Shown in pieces: positions 33,750 to 46,567 of a DNA stretch of 64,000 bases. Where the stretch lies: assembly GCA_019454045.1 (NCBI GenBank), contig SKCR01038863.1, forward strand, positions 62,001-126,000, read 5' to 3'. Position 1 is the stretch's first letter; every line of letters starts with the position of its first letter. The notes under the pieces were generated by a model. That model worked only from the letters and a program-made list of their open reading frames with translations. It was not told the DNA's origin and searched no databases. Made by a program: the position numbers and the translations under genes. This DNA is from Zanthoxylum bungeanum (Eukaryota; Streptophyta; Magnoliopsida; Sapindales; Rutaceae).

Positions 33750-36700
33750 CTCGAGTGTCTTACTCCCGAACTATGTACGATTGGCTCAAACTGCTGAGAA
33801 ATGCTTTCGTCAGCGGATTTGCATGATTATCATCTGATGCGATTTATCGATCATCACATTGCCACGATATATGATCCGAATGAATCAGATGAATATCGAA
33901 GTATATATCTGGATCGTTGATGAGACCATTAATTCTTTAGCCTATGCTGACGTCTAGCTCAGCTGCTAACAGAACTATATCTAATCTAATTAGATTTGTT
34001 TATCGACCCAGAAGGATTCTATTGCCGCCTCAGCTGCAGCAATAACCCGCATTTGTTGTTTATTCTGTAACAGTATCTTGCTTGGAAGATTTCAAGCTCA
34101 CTGTTCCGTTATTCAAACTGTATAGTACCGTTTGCGACTTATAGTCGTATTATTCTCGGTTTAGGAAACTTGCTACAGTGATCCTAGTCACTTCAAGTTC
34201 TCCATCTCCATAGACTAAGACAGCATCCTTAGTTCTCTAAGATACTAACAGATGTTCTTAATATCAATCCAGTGACTATCACTTGGATTGGCCTGTTTGT
34301 GACTTCATATGCTCAAAGCGTATGAGACACCAGGTAACGTACATTTTTCAATGTACGAATTCTCAGAGAGTTTTTCATGAAAGCCAAGCTTTCACCGATT
34401 ATTATTATGAGAATATCATTTCCAAGAAATGACATTATCATTATTTATAGGACAACGATTGGCAGTGCGCTCCCACTAACCTTCTTATATACACAAGAAT
34501 CATTTTCGTTTTGAATTAAATCATAAACTATTATGATTACATCAAAACGATAATTCCAAGAACCTAATGCTTGCTTCAATCCATACATGGATCGAATAAC
34601 CCACAAACCTTGTTTGCTAGTTATGGTACGATAAAACCGTGAGGATGTTGTAAACATCCTCCAAAAGGTTTCCTTTTCAGGAAAACGATTTTGCCGTTAA
34701 GCTGACATATTTCATAAATGAAACATGCAGCGTTAGCAAGCATTATCCAAATGGATTTACCGTGGCAACAGGTAAAATGTTGAATCGTAATCAACACAAT
34801 GTTGATAACGATACTTTCCGCTAAAAGCCTAGCTTTGTACGTTGGTATGTTGCATTCCATGTACGTCTTCCTTGAAGACTTATATAGTACCAGTAGGCAC
34901 AATGCCTTGCAGTACATCAACTAGTATCCAAACTAAGTTGATATACATGGAATCCATTTCGGACTCATGGCACTTTGGCCATGATAAGGAGTCGATACCT
35001 TGTATCACTACTTTTTTACGTAGTCAGTTGGTATACCTCAAAAGATTGACATCTTTATGAGGTGAGACCAGAAACCCATACCCCAGGTTGTTTTCTGACT
35101 CTCTCCGACTTACGTGGTTCTTGTGTATTCGAAGATTATTGGAATAGTTTCATCCTTGATGAACTATTTAGTGTTCCATTAAGGAATCGGTGCCATGAAT
35201 AATATTACTCCGATTTTCATCGAGTTTTACTATCCTCATCCCCTTACTATCACTCCACTTATCCACTGCATATCAGTATTCCTCTTAGGAAAACACAATC
35301 TGATTGTTCTCTTGTGAGTTGTATAAGTACTATACTTATGGTATCCCTAGGATAACCTACAATTGACACTTATCCAATTTGGGTTTTAGTTTGGTATCAT
35401 CCGACATATCCGAACTATCCTAGCATACCCAAATATTAGGAATGAGAAACTCGGTTTCTTTCCTGTTCATATCTAATATGAAATATGTTAAACAAATTTA
35501 ATGGAACCTTATTCTAAATAAGTTCTTGCACTGTTTAAAAAGCTTATCTGTTGACGGAAATAGTAGCTCAGAGTGACTTCTGATTAACCTTATCATGTCT
35601 AACAAGATTCGGTTACTCAGTTCAGACACACCGTTAAATTGACGTGTTTCGGGAGGAGTCCTCATTTGAAAGAATACCTTACTCTTTCAAGTATATTAGA
35701 AACTTATTGCTTAAGTATTTTCATTACGGTCTTACCGTGACAGTTTAATACTATATCCGATCTGTTTGTCTTTTCGTGTCGAAACTTAAAAGTTTCGATT
35801 TGTGTTCTTCAAAAGAAACACATAACCATAACGCAATGCCACATTCGTAAGGTCACGAAATATTCATATCCACCTCTAGCCTAGCTAGACATGGGCCCAC
35901 TTGCTTCACTATCAACTAGGGCTAACAGATCTGTGGCATTTGCACTTTTACCAAGTAAATAGTGTTTTAGGCACTTTGCCCAATAAACTAGATTCGTATA
36001 CTTTATTTGAATAGAATCAAATTAGTCTGAGTACCCACTCTTCAAAATTGTGGATATACGATTCTTGTTTAGATTGTGTCCCAGACAACAATGCCACAAT
36101 TAATTTCTTCTGATCAAATCAGTTTGAGCTATTTGTTTGTCACGTTATACATTTGAGATTTATTTATATTCAAAATATAAATTCTGTTATTCACATCTAA
36201 TGTGTTTATCTCAATATCATCTTTATATAATAAAACACTTTAGTGTTCTAAAATATAAAGGTTCACCCGCAGCGGGTTAAACACTGATATAGAGATAATG
36301 TATCTAGTCAAACTAGTTACATTATAACAATTTCCAAATTTAGGTACACACCAGAGGGTAGTTCCTAAATTTAGGTATCTACAGTTAAAACAGCGACTTT
36401 CGTCCCGTTTACAATTCGCAGATAAATCTCTACTGAAGTCAGTATCCTGCTTACAGCAGATTCTGAACATCAATACATATATTTATGTATCACACTAAGT
36501 ATTTAAAATCTAATTTCAATACTAATCATGAACATAATTATGACAAACATATTTGAAGTATGAGCCTTGCTCGTCTTCAATTCCTTCGTGTCTACTTTGT
36601 CCAAACGGCAGTCACGCTTCCGCGATCCCGTTTGCCACAATTAGTCAGACATTTTGGGATATGTCTTTTTTCATCCCAGAAGAATATAATGATATTGTCT

Positions 36701-37190
36701 TTGCCAGTTTCAACATTCCAGAAGCCTGCCAAGCCTTGGCCTTCTAGAATATCGAAGTAAGGTGCGCCTTGCGCTACTTGCCTAATTGTAAACTTTGACT
36801 TTATCTCCTTGAGAATAGTCATTAACTCTCCAAGTTTATTATTCCAATTTTAGTACTTCTAAAATCTAAGTATAGATTTGTGAAGATCCTTCTATTTCAG
36901 TATCATACTTTAAAGAATCTAATCCTTAGTTCTGATTCAGAAATTAAAGAGTCTACTGACGTGGTAAGTATGATGGATAAGCACTAAGTTATCATCACAT
37001 TAATATTCCAAAGATTATGCTCTACTATTTGCTTAATTCCGAGTTTAGAGCCTAATATGTTATTTTATCAAATAAAGTAACTATTATTTTCCAGGACCAT
37101 CCTGAAATTTTATTCCCAATTTGAAAATTAATCATTTAAATACATTTTCCCTAGGATTATGTTTTAAATGTCAATCTTTCAATTTTATCT
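33750..37190 (-). pseudogene. Copia gag-pol remnant (element C)
   Basis: Shredded minus-strand polyprotein in copia order. Gag lies at about 37190-36560; its zinc knuckle near 36610 is frameshifted (PKCLTNCGKRDRG). Protease and pre-integrase debris are at about 36450-35900; an integrase segment at about 35900-35580. Reverse transcriptase at about 34930-34440 retains RSMYGLKQALGSWN and CVYKKVSGSALP. RNase H debris near 34140-33990 ends at the polypurine tract. Frameshifts and stops throughout; no functional product. Confidence 0.82.
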
Positions 37191-39494
37191 TGATTCTAAT
37201 AGTCCAACTATTTAATCAACGATTTCGGCACTATTTATTATAATGATTACAATAGTCCAACTATTAATCAACTATAATTCAATATATTAAAATCAATAAT
37301 ATTGATTACTATAATCCAATTATAAAATCAACTATAAATGAATAGTTTGAATATAGTCCAACTATTTATTAAAAACAACATTTAAATATTAGTCCAACTA
37401 ACATTTAATTTTATATACGAATGATTTTGCTTTGAGCGCGTATGGCAAGTAATTAAACAAATATTGCAAATTCAATTCTTGCCTCCTACTATTTTTCGGC
37501 GAGCCTCTAACCTCTGTCGAGTACTCGGGAAACCGTTTTCCTAGCGGGCTAGGATGCCGTTTAATATCACACATCTTGACTTTGGCCAACAAATTGTATG
37601 ATAATTAACTAGGTAGATCTCTAAGATCGATTGGATCCAATCCATTCCTAGATCCGGTAGGGGGACATCCAAGTCCGAAACATATATCTTATATGCCAAT
37701 ACATCCAATGTATTACCTAACCTTTTTCCTCTGAATCAACTAAGCCTTGGCTTGGCACACAAACTTAGTGATCCCATCAAACACGACCCATTGACTTTGG
37801 AAAGCTTCGTAATCAATGTCGATGGACAAGAAGTGGTCTTGACTTTGGCCAACAAACCACAACTTGGACAAGACACTGATATGGAACAAAGCCTTCGTGA
37901 TTCAAACACATCCTCAACGGACAAAGGCCTTAACTTTGGCCAACAAGCCAATGCCAGTCTCAGATCTTGAGTGAGAATCACTCAATGGAAGGAAAAACGC
38001 TTAATATTTTGCGCGGGTTTTTCGAGTGCAAATGGCAACCAATTTATTATATTGTTAAGGTCTCATCATCATACACCTTTAAACATACTTATAAATACAT
38101 AATAAAGCGCGTATAAATAAATAATAATGATATGCGGATGGATACTTTACACATTATCCTAGATCAAATCTCTCTCTTTCTCTCTCCCGCTAGCACATGT
38201 ATTTACTTCTACTTACGTTACACTACACTTCTAAAGAAACCTCATTTACATTGATGGGAATATGTGAGAAGATATACAAAGAATATGGAGGTATAAGGCT
38301 GGACACGCAAGTCCAATTAATAAATCAAATTTATTACAATAATTTCTAAAATTGTCCCACCTATCTAATATTCATCCGATATATATTATTCATGAATCGC
38401 AACCATGTATTCACACAAGCATGTTATCAATCAATCTACTCAAATTAATTAATCTGATAATTAGTGACTATCCAATGTTCAAACAACGATTTGATTTTGC
38501 TCGAGTCAAACTCGTTTTGCGAATAAGTAATCAAAGTACAAATTCTTGAATTAAATTAAACTACATCATTAAATCCAATTTAATATACATTCATTCTAAT
38601 TCGCTATTTAATTCCAAATTAAATACTACACATTATTAACGAATCTATACGACTTAAATTCCAAATTTAATCGTTACGGGCCTCAAAGCCCGATTAACGT
38701 CCACGTCAATTTAATTAAAGTCCAATGGGCTTTTATTAATTTCTTATGGCGTGGACTTTTGGTCAACTCGGGTCAAACCGAATTACCAAAATTCAATCCG
38801 GGAGTTACCTATAAGCCCAGAAATCAATTTAGGCCCATTAGGCCCAATTAAACTTTAAAGGTCCATTTAGTCGTATTTGGGCTTTATGGAAGCGGTTTTG
38901 GGCCCAATTGGATCCAATCCATTTGGCCTAAACCTAACTTCGTACAACCAAGCCCAATTAGCCCAATTACAACACAACAAGCCCAAATCCAATTTAAGGC
39001 CCAATATAATTAAATTACAAAATCCAATTTCACATTTAATTAAACTAAAGTGTATAGCATTATTAATTACCCAAATCAATATTTCCAAAACACCAAATTT
39101 GTACAATTAATCATGCTAATTAATATTAAATCATGTCCAACACAATTTAATTAAAATCAAACCCATAATCACATGCTTAAAGTCTCGGCAAAATGGGATT
39201 TTCCAAATCAATTCGGTTTCAATCAAATGAAATCCGCAATCAACATTTCCCGATTGTTTCCAACTCATCCAATGAATCAAAAAACAAAAAATCACCAAGA
39301 CTTTTAGGGCTAGTGTATTCGGCCAAGCCTAATATTTTGGGCAAATTTGTTCCAAACAACATTTGATCAAATTGATCCAATCAATCTTAAATCAAAACAC
39401 ATTTAAACATATTCATTCATCCAATTTCACAAAATCATGCTCAAAACCATTTTAACCCAAATTTTAACCCTAAATCATTTCATGCTTTAACCTT
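37191..39494 (-). repeat. Untranslated leader of element C
   Basis: Same leader as in A, B and E, with three copies of the 17-bp motif (37576-37592, 37839-37855, and 37930-37946 with one mismatch) and a GGCCCA-rich stretch at about 38815-39005. No coding sequence seen. Confidence 0.72.
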
Positions 39495-39506
39495 GCTCTG
39501 ATACCA
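39495..39506 (-). other. Primer-binding site of element C
   Basis: Minus strand TGGTATCAGAGC, perfect copia Met-tRNA site, one base inside the LTR end. Confidence 0.92.
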
Positions 39507-39507
39507 T

Positions 39508-41408
39508 TGTTGGTTTCTATTAAGGTCCCAAGATCATAAACAAGCATGAAATATGGTGTGAATACAAATCAACGAAGTTGCGGAAAACTCACATCGATCG
39601 GTTGAGCGACGCTTTGACGAACAAACTTCATTTCTGCTCCATGGGCTGCTCACGGCAGTGGCAGTGAAGTGCTCACTGTTTCGGCCTTAAATCATTTCAA
39701 AGCCCCATGGGCGTGTTTTAGAAGAAAGAAAAAGAGAGGATATGAGAGAAAGGAGAGAAAAAGTGTATTAGATTTTCTTTTCTAAAAACAAAATTAACAT
39801 ATACCAATTTTTTCTCTTTCAAAAGTCAAGCCATAAATGGCTCCAACAACCTCAATCAACTCACATCAATCCATCAATCATTAATAGTGACTTGCATCAA
39901 TCACTCAAAGTGAAAGACATCCATCACTTGATTGACGAATGATGTGTCGCTAGTTGCGACTAGCAATTTGACGCTTAATTTGACTTGCGTGCCGCATTCG
40001 AATTCGAAATGCGAATGCGCTCACAAATAATCTCAGGCTCGGGTTCGCTAATTCCAAATTAACGAATTTTCTGTTGCGACGTAATTAAATCTAATTTAAT
40101 TAAATAATCATGCCAAGCATAATTACTATTCACGTCGCTAACGAATTAATTCTAAATTAATTCGTTCGCCCGAATTAAAATCTAATTTTAATTCCGCATC
40201 GAAATCTAATTTCGTTTAATATATCGAATATATTAATTAATCGATTAATTCCATATTAATCTTTATCTCTCTTTTAATGATATTTTATCCTAGATAAAAT
40301 ATCTCCGTAATTAATCCCAGATTAATTTTCTCTCTTTTAATTAATCCCAAATTAATATAGAGTGCGAGTCATACGGCATCGGTGAATCTTTGGGAAGCGA
40401 CCCATGAGATCCCCGGATATGTTGGCAGTAAATTCGGTCGTCGGACTATCCGAACACGTAAGTACCTAATACTACGTTTTACCGATTTACAAGACAAGGT
40501 TGGCTTCTAGCAATGCGCCATGCTTACCGAATTCTCCAGAAATATCCTTACAGGAATAAATGATCTATATCTGGCGTAGTATACGTGATATTGTGTATGT
40601 CGATCCAGTATCGGATGATCACGTGCTATGCCTGGGGCTGGAATTGTGTCTGCCCCGTAAGAAGCACATGTCGGATGTCTGGTAACTAGTCTCTATAATC
40701 GGATAAACATGACCTTGTCATTTTATCCCGATGACTGTAGTACTTGAGAATACTGGTACCGTATCCTACGTGACCATCATCTCCATATGACTGGAGTGAC
40801 ACTTTCATCTTGACATCATACCCAACAAACTACGATTCTCAATATACCCAGCATTGGCGTACACAGAACCTGTTAAAACCCTGGACGACCGCAACCAAAG
40901 TATATTGATTGTCGCAAGTATTAGCGGTGTAAGTCTCAGGTTAAGACCAAATACACCTACCCTGATTTCGGACTTCCATAGACACATAGTCATACTACCA
41001 ATGGAATTCCGAGGGGGTCTATCCAGAGCGAAGTTGTTTCCCGTACCATCGGTAAAACAGAACCTCCTATTACACTTGCATGAGTATCATATACCCAAAT
41101 ATATGAGAACTATGCCGTTGTGCCCTCACAACGCGCACAAGTGCAATACTAGTCTTTTACGTATTTATCGATGTCCAATCTCGATAATACTATGACTAGG
41201 GATATTTAATGATTTATCTTTCGTGAACTGATATTGTCTCCTATCATTCTCCGTCCAGGAACAAATCATAGGGACCTCCTATCATTTATATATCTAGGTG
41301 ATCTAATCACAATGATAAGAGTGCAATCTCATTTGTCACATAGTTAATTTGTACAACAACACCATGATCTGTACAAATAGTGACGCTATGGGTCATAATT
41401 GTCCAACA
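39508..41408 (-). repeat. 5' LTR of element C
   Basis: 1901 bp. Shorter than its partner because of a deletion of about 150 bp around 39690-39710 relative to 31840-32030. Confidence 0.9.
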
Positions 41409-42399
41409 AACATGTATAGTTCAGTGAGTTTATCTGTAGTCGTCATAATTTAAGGGTGGATAAATTATAGATACGAAATTGGTTTTCTTGACGGATATAC
41501 CTGAACTTAGAGAGTCACTAAATGAATATACTCGTAGAGCACTAGGTCAACAATTATAAATAATATTGATTATTTATAAATCGTTTAACTGTTAAAGGAA
41601 TTAATACTTGCAAAGTGATATTTCGGTTGTATTTGTATTTACTTCATGATTTTATTAAATACACATTTATTTATTGTCAAATAAGATATTTGACATATAT
41701 CATAAATATATGTATTTTGATTATTTAAAATAAATATGATACATAGATTTAAATATTTATATTTAAGTAATTATTTAATTATTTAATTATTAATAAATTA
41801 AAGTAATGGAAATATAAATATCTAAGGTTATGATTAAGTTAGGAAATGGATTAATATGATTGGTTTAACTTGTTGTAATACATTTAAAGTTATAGTGTAC
41901 AACTTGAACAAGTTAACTAAAACTTATTTAATTAATTAAATTGAAACACAAATCTAGATATTTATTTCCCTAAAATTCAGCCATGTAGGGGGAAGTATAT
42001 ATTGTTTTGTTTCATTTTTCTTTCATTAGGTTAGGCCTCCAAAATACATAAACCAAAAGACTTGAGAGAAAAAGAGAAAGTGCTAAAGCTTAAACTTAAG
42101 AAAAGCTTGGAAAATCATTTTTCTACTTCTTTTGTTTTGTGTTGAGATGCTTGGATGCTTGAATGAAAGATGTGCATGTATGAATTTAAAGTAAGCTTGT
42201 AAATGGTATTATGCACACTTTTATCATTAGATGACTTGTTTTCCATTCTAGAGTTGTTAGGTCACTTATTAATGACCTAGAATTGTTCTTGAATTATTTC
42301 AAATTGGTGAGTCTTTATTGGTGTTGTAGAAATTGGATGAAAGTGAGATATGAATTAATTTTGGTTAATTTGATTATTTGGAAAAATTAGGTTTTTTGC

Positions 42400-42634
42400 T
42401 ATACATGGCAAAAAAGCCCGGGCCCGGCTCGAGTGAAAAAAGCCTGGGCCGGGCTTCAAAATGAGGGCCCGGGCCAGGTTCAACCAAAAAGCTCGAGCCC
42501 GGCCCGGGCTTAAAATAAATAATTAAATATTTTTATTATAAAATATATATATATTGTATATAATAAATTTTTTATATTTATAATTTTTTATAATAAAAAA
42601 ATCAAAATCCCGGCCTGGCCCGTTGCCATCCCTA
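42400..42634. mobile_element. hAT-like MITE in element D LTR
   Basis: 235 bp. Ends TATACATGGCAA and TTGCCATCCCTA (inverted, 9 of 12 matching), flanked by TTTTTTGC (42392-42399) and GTTTTTGC (42635-42642), a 7-of-8 target duplication. GGGCCCGGGC-rich arms surround an AT core. No coding capacity. Confidence 0.82.
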
Positions 42635-43080
42635 GTTTTTGCCTAAACCGAAATTGGGCATTTTCATATATGATGTATTTTGCTGTATATGAAATGTATG
42701 AATCATTTTGGTAGTGATTGGAAATCACCTAAACTTGTATTTAACAATTTGGGACTAAAATGATCAAAATGCAAAATACGGGGGTCTCTCGGCAATTAGC
42801 AAAAATTGGGGATTTTATGTATGACATGTATTTTGATTGGAAATCACCTAAACTTGTATTTGAAAACTTAGGACTAAAATGATCAAAATATAAAAGTTTG
42901 GGGTTCTCGATAATTTATGAAAATTCTATTTTTTGGATAAAAAATTCTGTTTTTGAGTATTGAAAATTAGAATAAATTAGTTTATTTTAATTATCCAAGA
43001 AAATAAATGAAATCAGAAAAATTTTGATTTTTCGCGTTCCGTTGCGTTACCCTATTATACCATTAAAAACCCTAACAAAA

Positions 43081-43095
43081 TGATATCAGAACCAG
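43081..43095 (+). other. Primer-binding site of element D (diverged)
   Basis: TGATATCAGAACCAG, against the usual TGGTATCAGAGCCAG, four bases after the LTR end. Confidence 0.75.
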
Positions 43096-43163
43096 TCTGA
43101 TTCTTAATCCATGATTTCATTTTCTTTTTAATTTGATATTTAATCCAACCCTTACTTTATGCA

Positions 43164-43908
43164 TATGGGTGAGCAAAACTGGTTTTGGTACCGGTTCCGC
43201 ATGGAACCTGGAACCTACCCGGAAAAAATCGGATCCTAACTAAGTGGAACCGGAACCTACCCAATTAAATAAGGTACCCTATTATTCGGTTCCAATTCGG
43301 TTCCGGTCCGGTTTCGAATTACCCTATTTATATAACATTGTCAAACTTTAAATTCACGTGTGATAAATAATTACATTTTTAAAATTTATATTTACTATAA
43401 TTTCCCACATTGTTACCCCATCCCGATTAAAATTGTATCTGATACGCATATTTGTTAATTTTTATAGTTTGTTTAGATTGGAAATTATTATATAGAAAGT
43501 CTACGTTATTGTGCAGACATGCCTCTGAACAACCTATGCTACAAATTGCATTTCAATATACAGTTGTTGTGCCTCCTGAGGAACTTTCAAGTGCAAGATT
43601 AGGTTCTGCCAGTAGGTATGATTAATCTAATAGACTGTTTTCCTTAAAGTTTATATTTACTATAATTGTTATCTATGATAGATGTAGGTTCTACATTCGG
43701 GTATCAAATCGGGTATCGAATCCGGTTCTAAATTCGGTTCCGGTTCCGGTTCCGACTACTCTAGAACCGGAACCAGACCAGTTAAAAATCGGTTCCATCT
43801 ATTTGGAATCAGAACCGGACCAGTTATAACCGGTTCCGGTTCCAAACCCGGATTTCCGGTCCGGTTCCAACCGGTTCCGGGTAGACCCGGAACCGATGCT
43901 CACCCCTA
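43164..43908. mobile_element. hAT-like MITE with CGGTTCC subterminal repeats
   Basis: 745 bp with perfect 8-bp target duplication TTTATGCA (43156-43163 and 43909-43916). Terminal inverted repeats TATGGGTGAGCA / TGCTCACCCCTA differ at one position. Both arms are packed with GGTTCCGGTTCC / GGAACCGG repeats, the kind of subterminal arrays bound by hAT transposases. The middle (about 43330-43700) is AT-rich and includes a fragment near 43500-43620 of unknown origin. No transposase. Confidence 0.88.
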
Positions 43909-43916
43909 TTTATGCA

Positions 43917-44590
43917 TGCATATTTTTATTTAATTTGATTAAAACACAGGTGTATGACATTTTTACGGAAAATCCCTTAATAAGGTTTAATAAATAATAT
44001 GTATTTGATGCATGTTTTTGGTTCGCCTTGTTAATACGGTTTATAGATAAATATTCTACGACTATATCCAAGAACGTGACAAAGCTGTGAGGATATACCC
44101 GATAGGAATTTATTTATACCGGATAAATATATGGTATTAGGTAAATTCAAGCGAAAGAGGAATCCTGAACATGCCAAAGTTGTCAGGGTTACGCGAGTAT
44201 CTTGAATTTATCATTGACAAGTTTAACCTTGATACGCCTCATTGTGAACGTGCCAAAGCTATCACAACGAGAAACGATCAGGATCGGAATCCAAAGTCAC
44301 TGGTGAGTGATTGATAATGAATAGTCTACCTAATGAATATACGTAGGCGAGAAAGTGCCAAAGTTGTGAGTTGAAATATATTCATGGGGTCTACTTTTCA
44401 CTATTGTATTTGATTTTATTATTGCATGTTATGTATTTAGTTTGAGGATTACAGTTTTACATTAAATAATCGAAAGGGTATTTTTAGATTAAAATTCATG
44501 ATCTATTTAATGCTTTTGATATTATCTGAAAGCGTTTTTTTTTTTTTTTTTCTGCTAACCGTTTTTCGCTATCTTTGTGATAGATTTGCG
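43917..44590 (+). repeat. Leader of element D
   Basis: Untranslated leader between PBS and gag. Contains three AACGTGCCAAAGCT-like short repeats (about 44070-44090, 44170-44190, 44250-44265, 44350-44370) and an uninterrupted T run at about 44536-44551. Confidence 0.6.
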
Positions 44591-44670
44591 ATGGCGGCTT
44601 CTTCAAACAACCTTTTTGCACCTATGTTGGATACGAATAACCCTAAAGGCGCTGAGAACTTTGCTGACTA
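44591..44670 (+). pseudogene. gag N-terminus of copia element D, truncated
   Basis: ATG at 44591 opens MAASSNNLFAPMLDTNNPKG followed by AENFAD, a typical copia gag start that should continue with a Trp-Leu core. Sequence switches at 44671, leaving 26 codons. Confidence 0.72.
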
Positions 44671-44881
44671 GTGTAACACTTCGCCAGAGGCAGGATGCTA
44701 CCGACAGGAGACGGGATTGACCCATCTTCATAAGCCTATGAATTTATCGAAAATTCGGCATGCTGTATCCTAAAACTAGACAACCTGGATCACAGTCCAT
44801 CATCAAAGGGAATCTAAGAAAACATCAATCAAACAAAAAGACCTCAAGTGCACACAAAACACATCAATATCATCACCTAAG
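44671..44881 (+). other. Unassigned fragment, possible gypsy LTR start
   Basis: Begins GTGTAACACTTCGCC and contains GATGCTACCGACAGG. The reverse strand at 54970 begins GTGTAACATCCCC and contains GATGCTACCGGCAGGG, so these are related ends in inverted orientation. TGTAACA starts suggest a gypsy LTR, but no PBS or polypurine tract is seen and neither copy is complete. Confidence 0.4.
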
Positions 44882-46567
44882 TGTTGGTCTCTAAGACAAT
44901 CCAAGATCATAATAAGCAATGAAAAATTGTGAATACAAAAGTAAAGTATGGCGGAATCATACTTACATTGAACAGATTTAGGATGCGTCAATTTCAAAAC
45001 TTTTTCCCTCCAAGTTTTCGGGCAAGCTCCTCTTTGGGGATGAGATCTAAGCTCCAAGCTTTGTCCTTTGATTCCAAGCTTTTGGGATGGTTTCCCTATC
45101 ACCTTGGATGATTCCTTGTTGTGCTAGCAACTTAGAAAATTTGCAACAAATTTTCTTAATCTTCCTTACAATTATCAGCAATGAGAGGGAGAGGATTTCT
45201 TTGTGGTGAAACCGTGAGAGAGAGAGTGAATGAGTGAATTGTTTGATTTCAAAAATCAAATGAAAGATATACCAAATATTTGGTAAAAGTCTTTCAATCA
45301 TTACTTACAAAATATGTTTTACAAGTCATCATCATGCCTTCACTAAAACCCATCACCAAAAAGTAATTAAAGTGACAAGTGATGTGACAAGTGATGTGAC
45401 ATGTGGGCCCCACTTGATTCAAAATCCGAGTGGGCCCCGCAACACATCCGGGCTCGGGTTCACTAATTCCGAATTAACGAATTTTCCGTTGCGACGTAAT
45501 TAAATCAAATTTAATTAAATAATTATGCCAAGCAAAATTACTATTCACGTCGCTCGCGAATTAATTCTAAATTAATTCGTTTGCCCGAATAAAAATCCAA
45601 TTTTAATTCCGCGTCGAAATCTAATTTTGTTTAATAATAATATATTGAATATATTATTTTATCGATTAATTCCAAATTAATCGTTCTCTCTCATCAGATG
45701 GTATTTTATCATAGATAAAATCTCTCTGTAATTAATCCCAGATTAATTATGCTCGAATCATACGTCATCGGTGAATCTTCGGGAAGCGACCCAAGAGATC
45801 TCTGGATATGTTGGCAGTAAATCCGGTCGTCAGACTATCTGAACACGTACGTATCTCGTACTACGTTTTTACCGATTTATGAGACATGGTTGGGTTCTAG
45901 CAAAACACTGTGCCTACCCAATTCTCCAGAAATATTCTTAATGGAATATATAATCTATATCAGGCGCAGTATACGTAGTATTGCGTATTGCGATCTAGTA
46001 TCGGATGTCACATGCAAGGCCTGGGGCGGGAATTGTGTCTGCCCCGTAGGAAGCATATATCGTATTACATGCAACTAGTCTCTTTAATCGGATAATCATG
46101 ACCATGTCATATTATCCCGATGGTTGCAACCAATTTAGAGTACCAGTTCTGTATCCCTGCGTGATCATCATCTCCATATGACTGAAGTGATACTTCCATC
46201 TTGACATCGCACCCAATACACTACGATTCTCAATAAACCCAAAAGAGGCGTACACAGAACCTGCTAAAGTCCTGGACGGCCAAAACCAAAGCGTATTGAT
46301 TGTCGCAAGTATTAGCGATGCAAGTCTCAGTTTAAGACCAAATACACCTACCCTGATGCGGATTCCCATAGACACATAGTCATACTACCAATGAGATTCC
46401 GCTGGGTCTATCCAGAGCGAAGCTATTTCCGTACCATCGGTAAACACAACCTCCTATCACACTTGCATAAGTATCCAATACTTAAATATATGAGAACTAT
46501 GCCGTTACGCTTCCATAACACGCAAAAGGGCAATACTAGTCTATTCCGCATTATCGATGTCCAGTCT
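44882..46567 (-). repeat. Copia LTR F (truncated, no internal region)
   Basis: Same family as A/B/C/E. The 3' end TGTTGGTCTC is at 44882 with no PBS beyond it; the first part of the LTR (about 250 bp) is missing at the junction with the Athila-like element at 46568. It is either a solo LTR or a fragment. Confidence 0.85.

Larger units (their letters stand above)
31668..41408 (-). mobile_element. Complete Ty1/copia element C
   Basis: 9.74-kb minus-strand copy of the A/B/E family inserted in element D's LTR. 5' LTR 41408-39508, PBS 39506-39495, leader 39494-about 37190, gag-pol remnant about 37190-33750, polypurine tract 33738-33723, 3' LTR 33722-31668. Flanking pentamers AACCT/AACAT match at 4 of 5 positions. 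Coding region is badly decayed. The two LTRs differ by indels (1901 and 2055 bp), so it is not recent. Confidence 0.9.
30771..43077 (+). repeat. 5' LTR of element D (interrupted)
   Basis: Composed of 30771-31667, 41414-42399 and 42643-43077. Termini TGTTAGGGTT and AACCCTAACA. Continuity across element C is supported by its near-matching target duplication (AACCT at 31663-31667, AACAT at 41409-41413). Confidence 0.75.
30771..44670 (+). mobile_element. Ty1/copia element D, 5' half, heavily nested
   Basis: A different copia family from A/B/C/E. Its 5' LTR starts TGTTAGGGTT (30771) and ends AACCCTAACA (43077), perfectly inverted ends, followed by PBS-like TGATATCAGAACCAG. The LTR is split by element C (31668-41408) and a hAT MITE (42400-42634); the leader holds a second hAT MITE. 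After removing these the LTR is about 2.3 kb. Gag starts at 44591 and stops after 80 bp at 44670, where unrelated sequence begins. No pol or 3' LTR of D is present. Confidence 0.82.

Noticed and set aside
44536..44551. T run before gag of element D as a Pol III terminator or retrogene tail
   Set aside because: It lies in the middle of the copia leader with element sequence on both sides; no Pol III gene or insertion boundary is seen.
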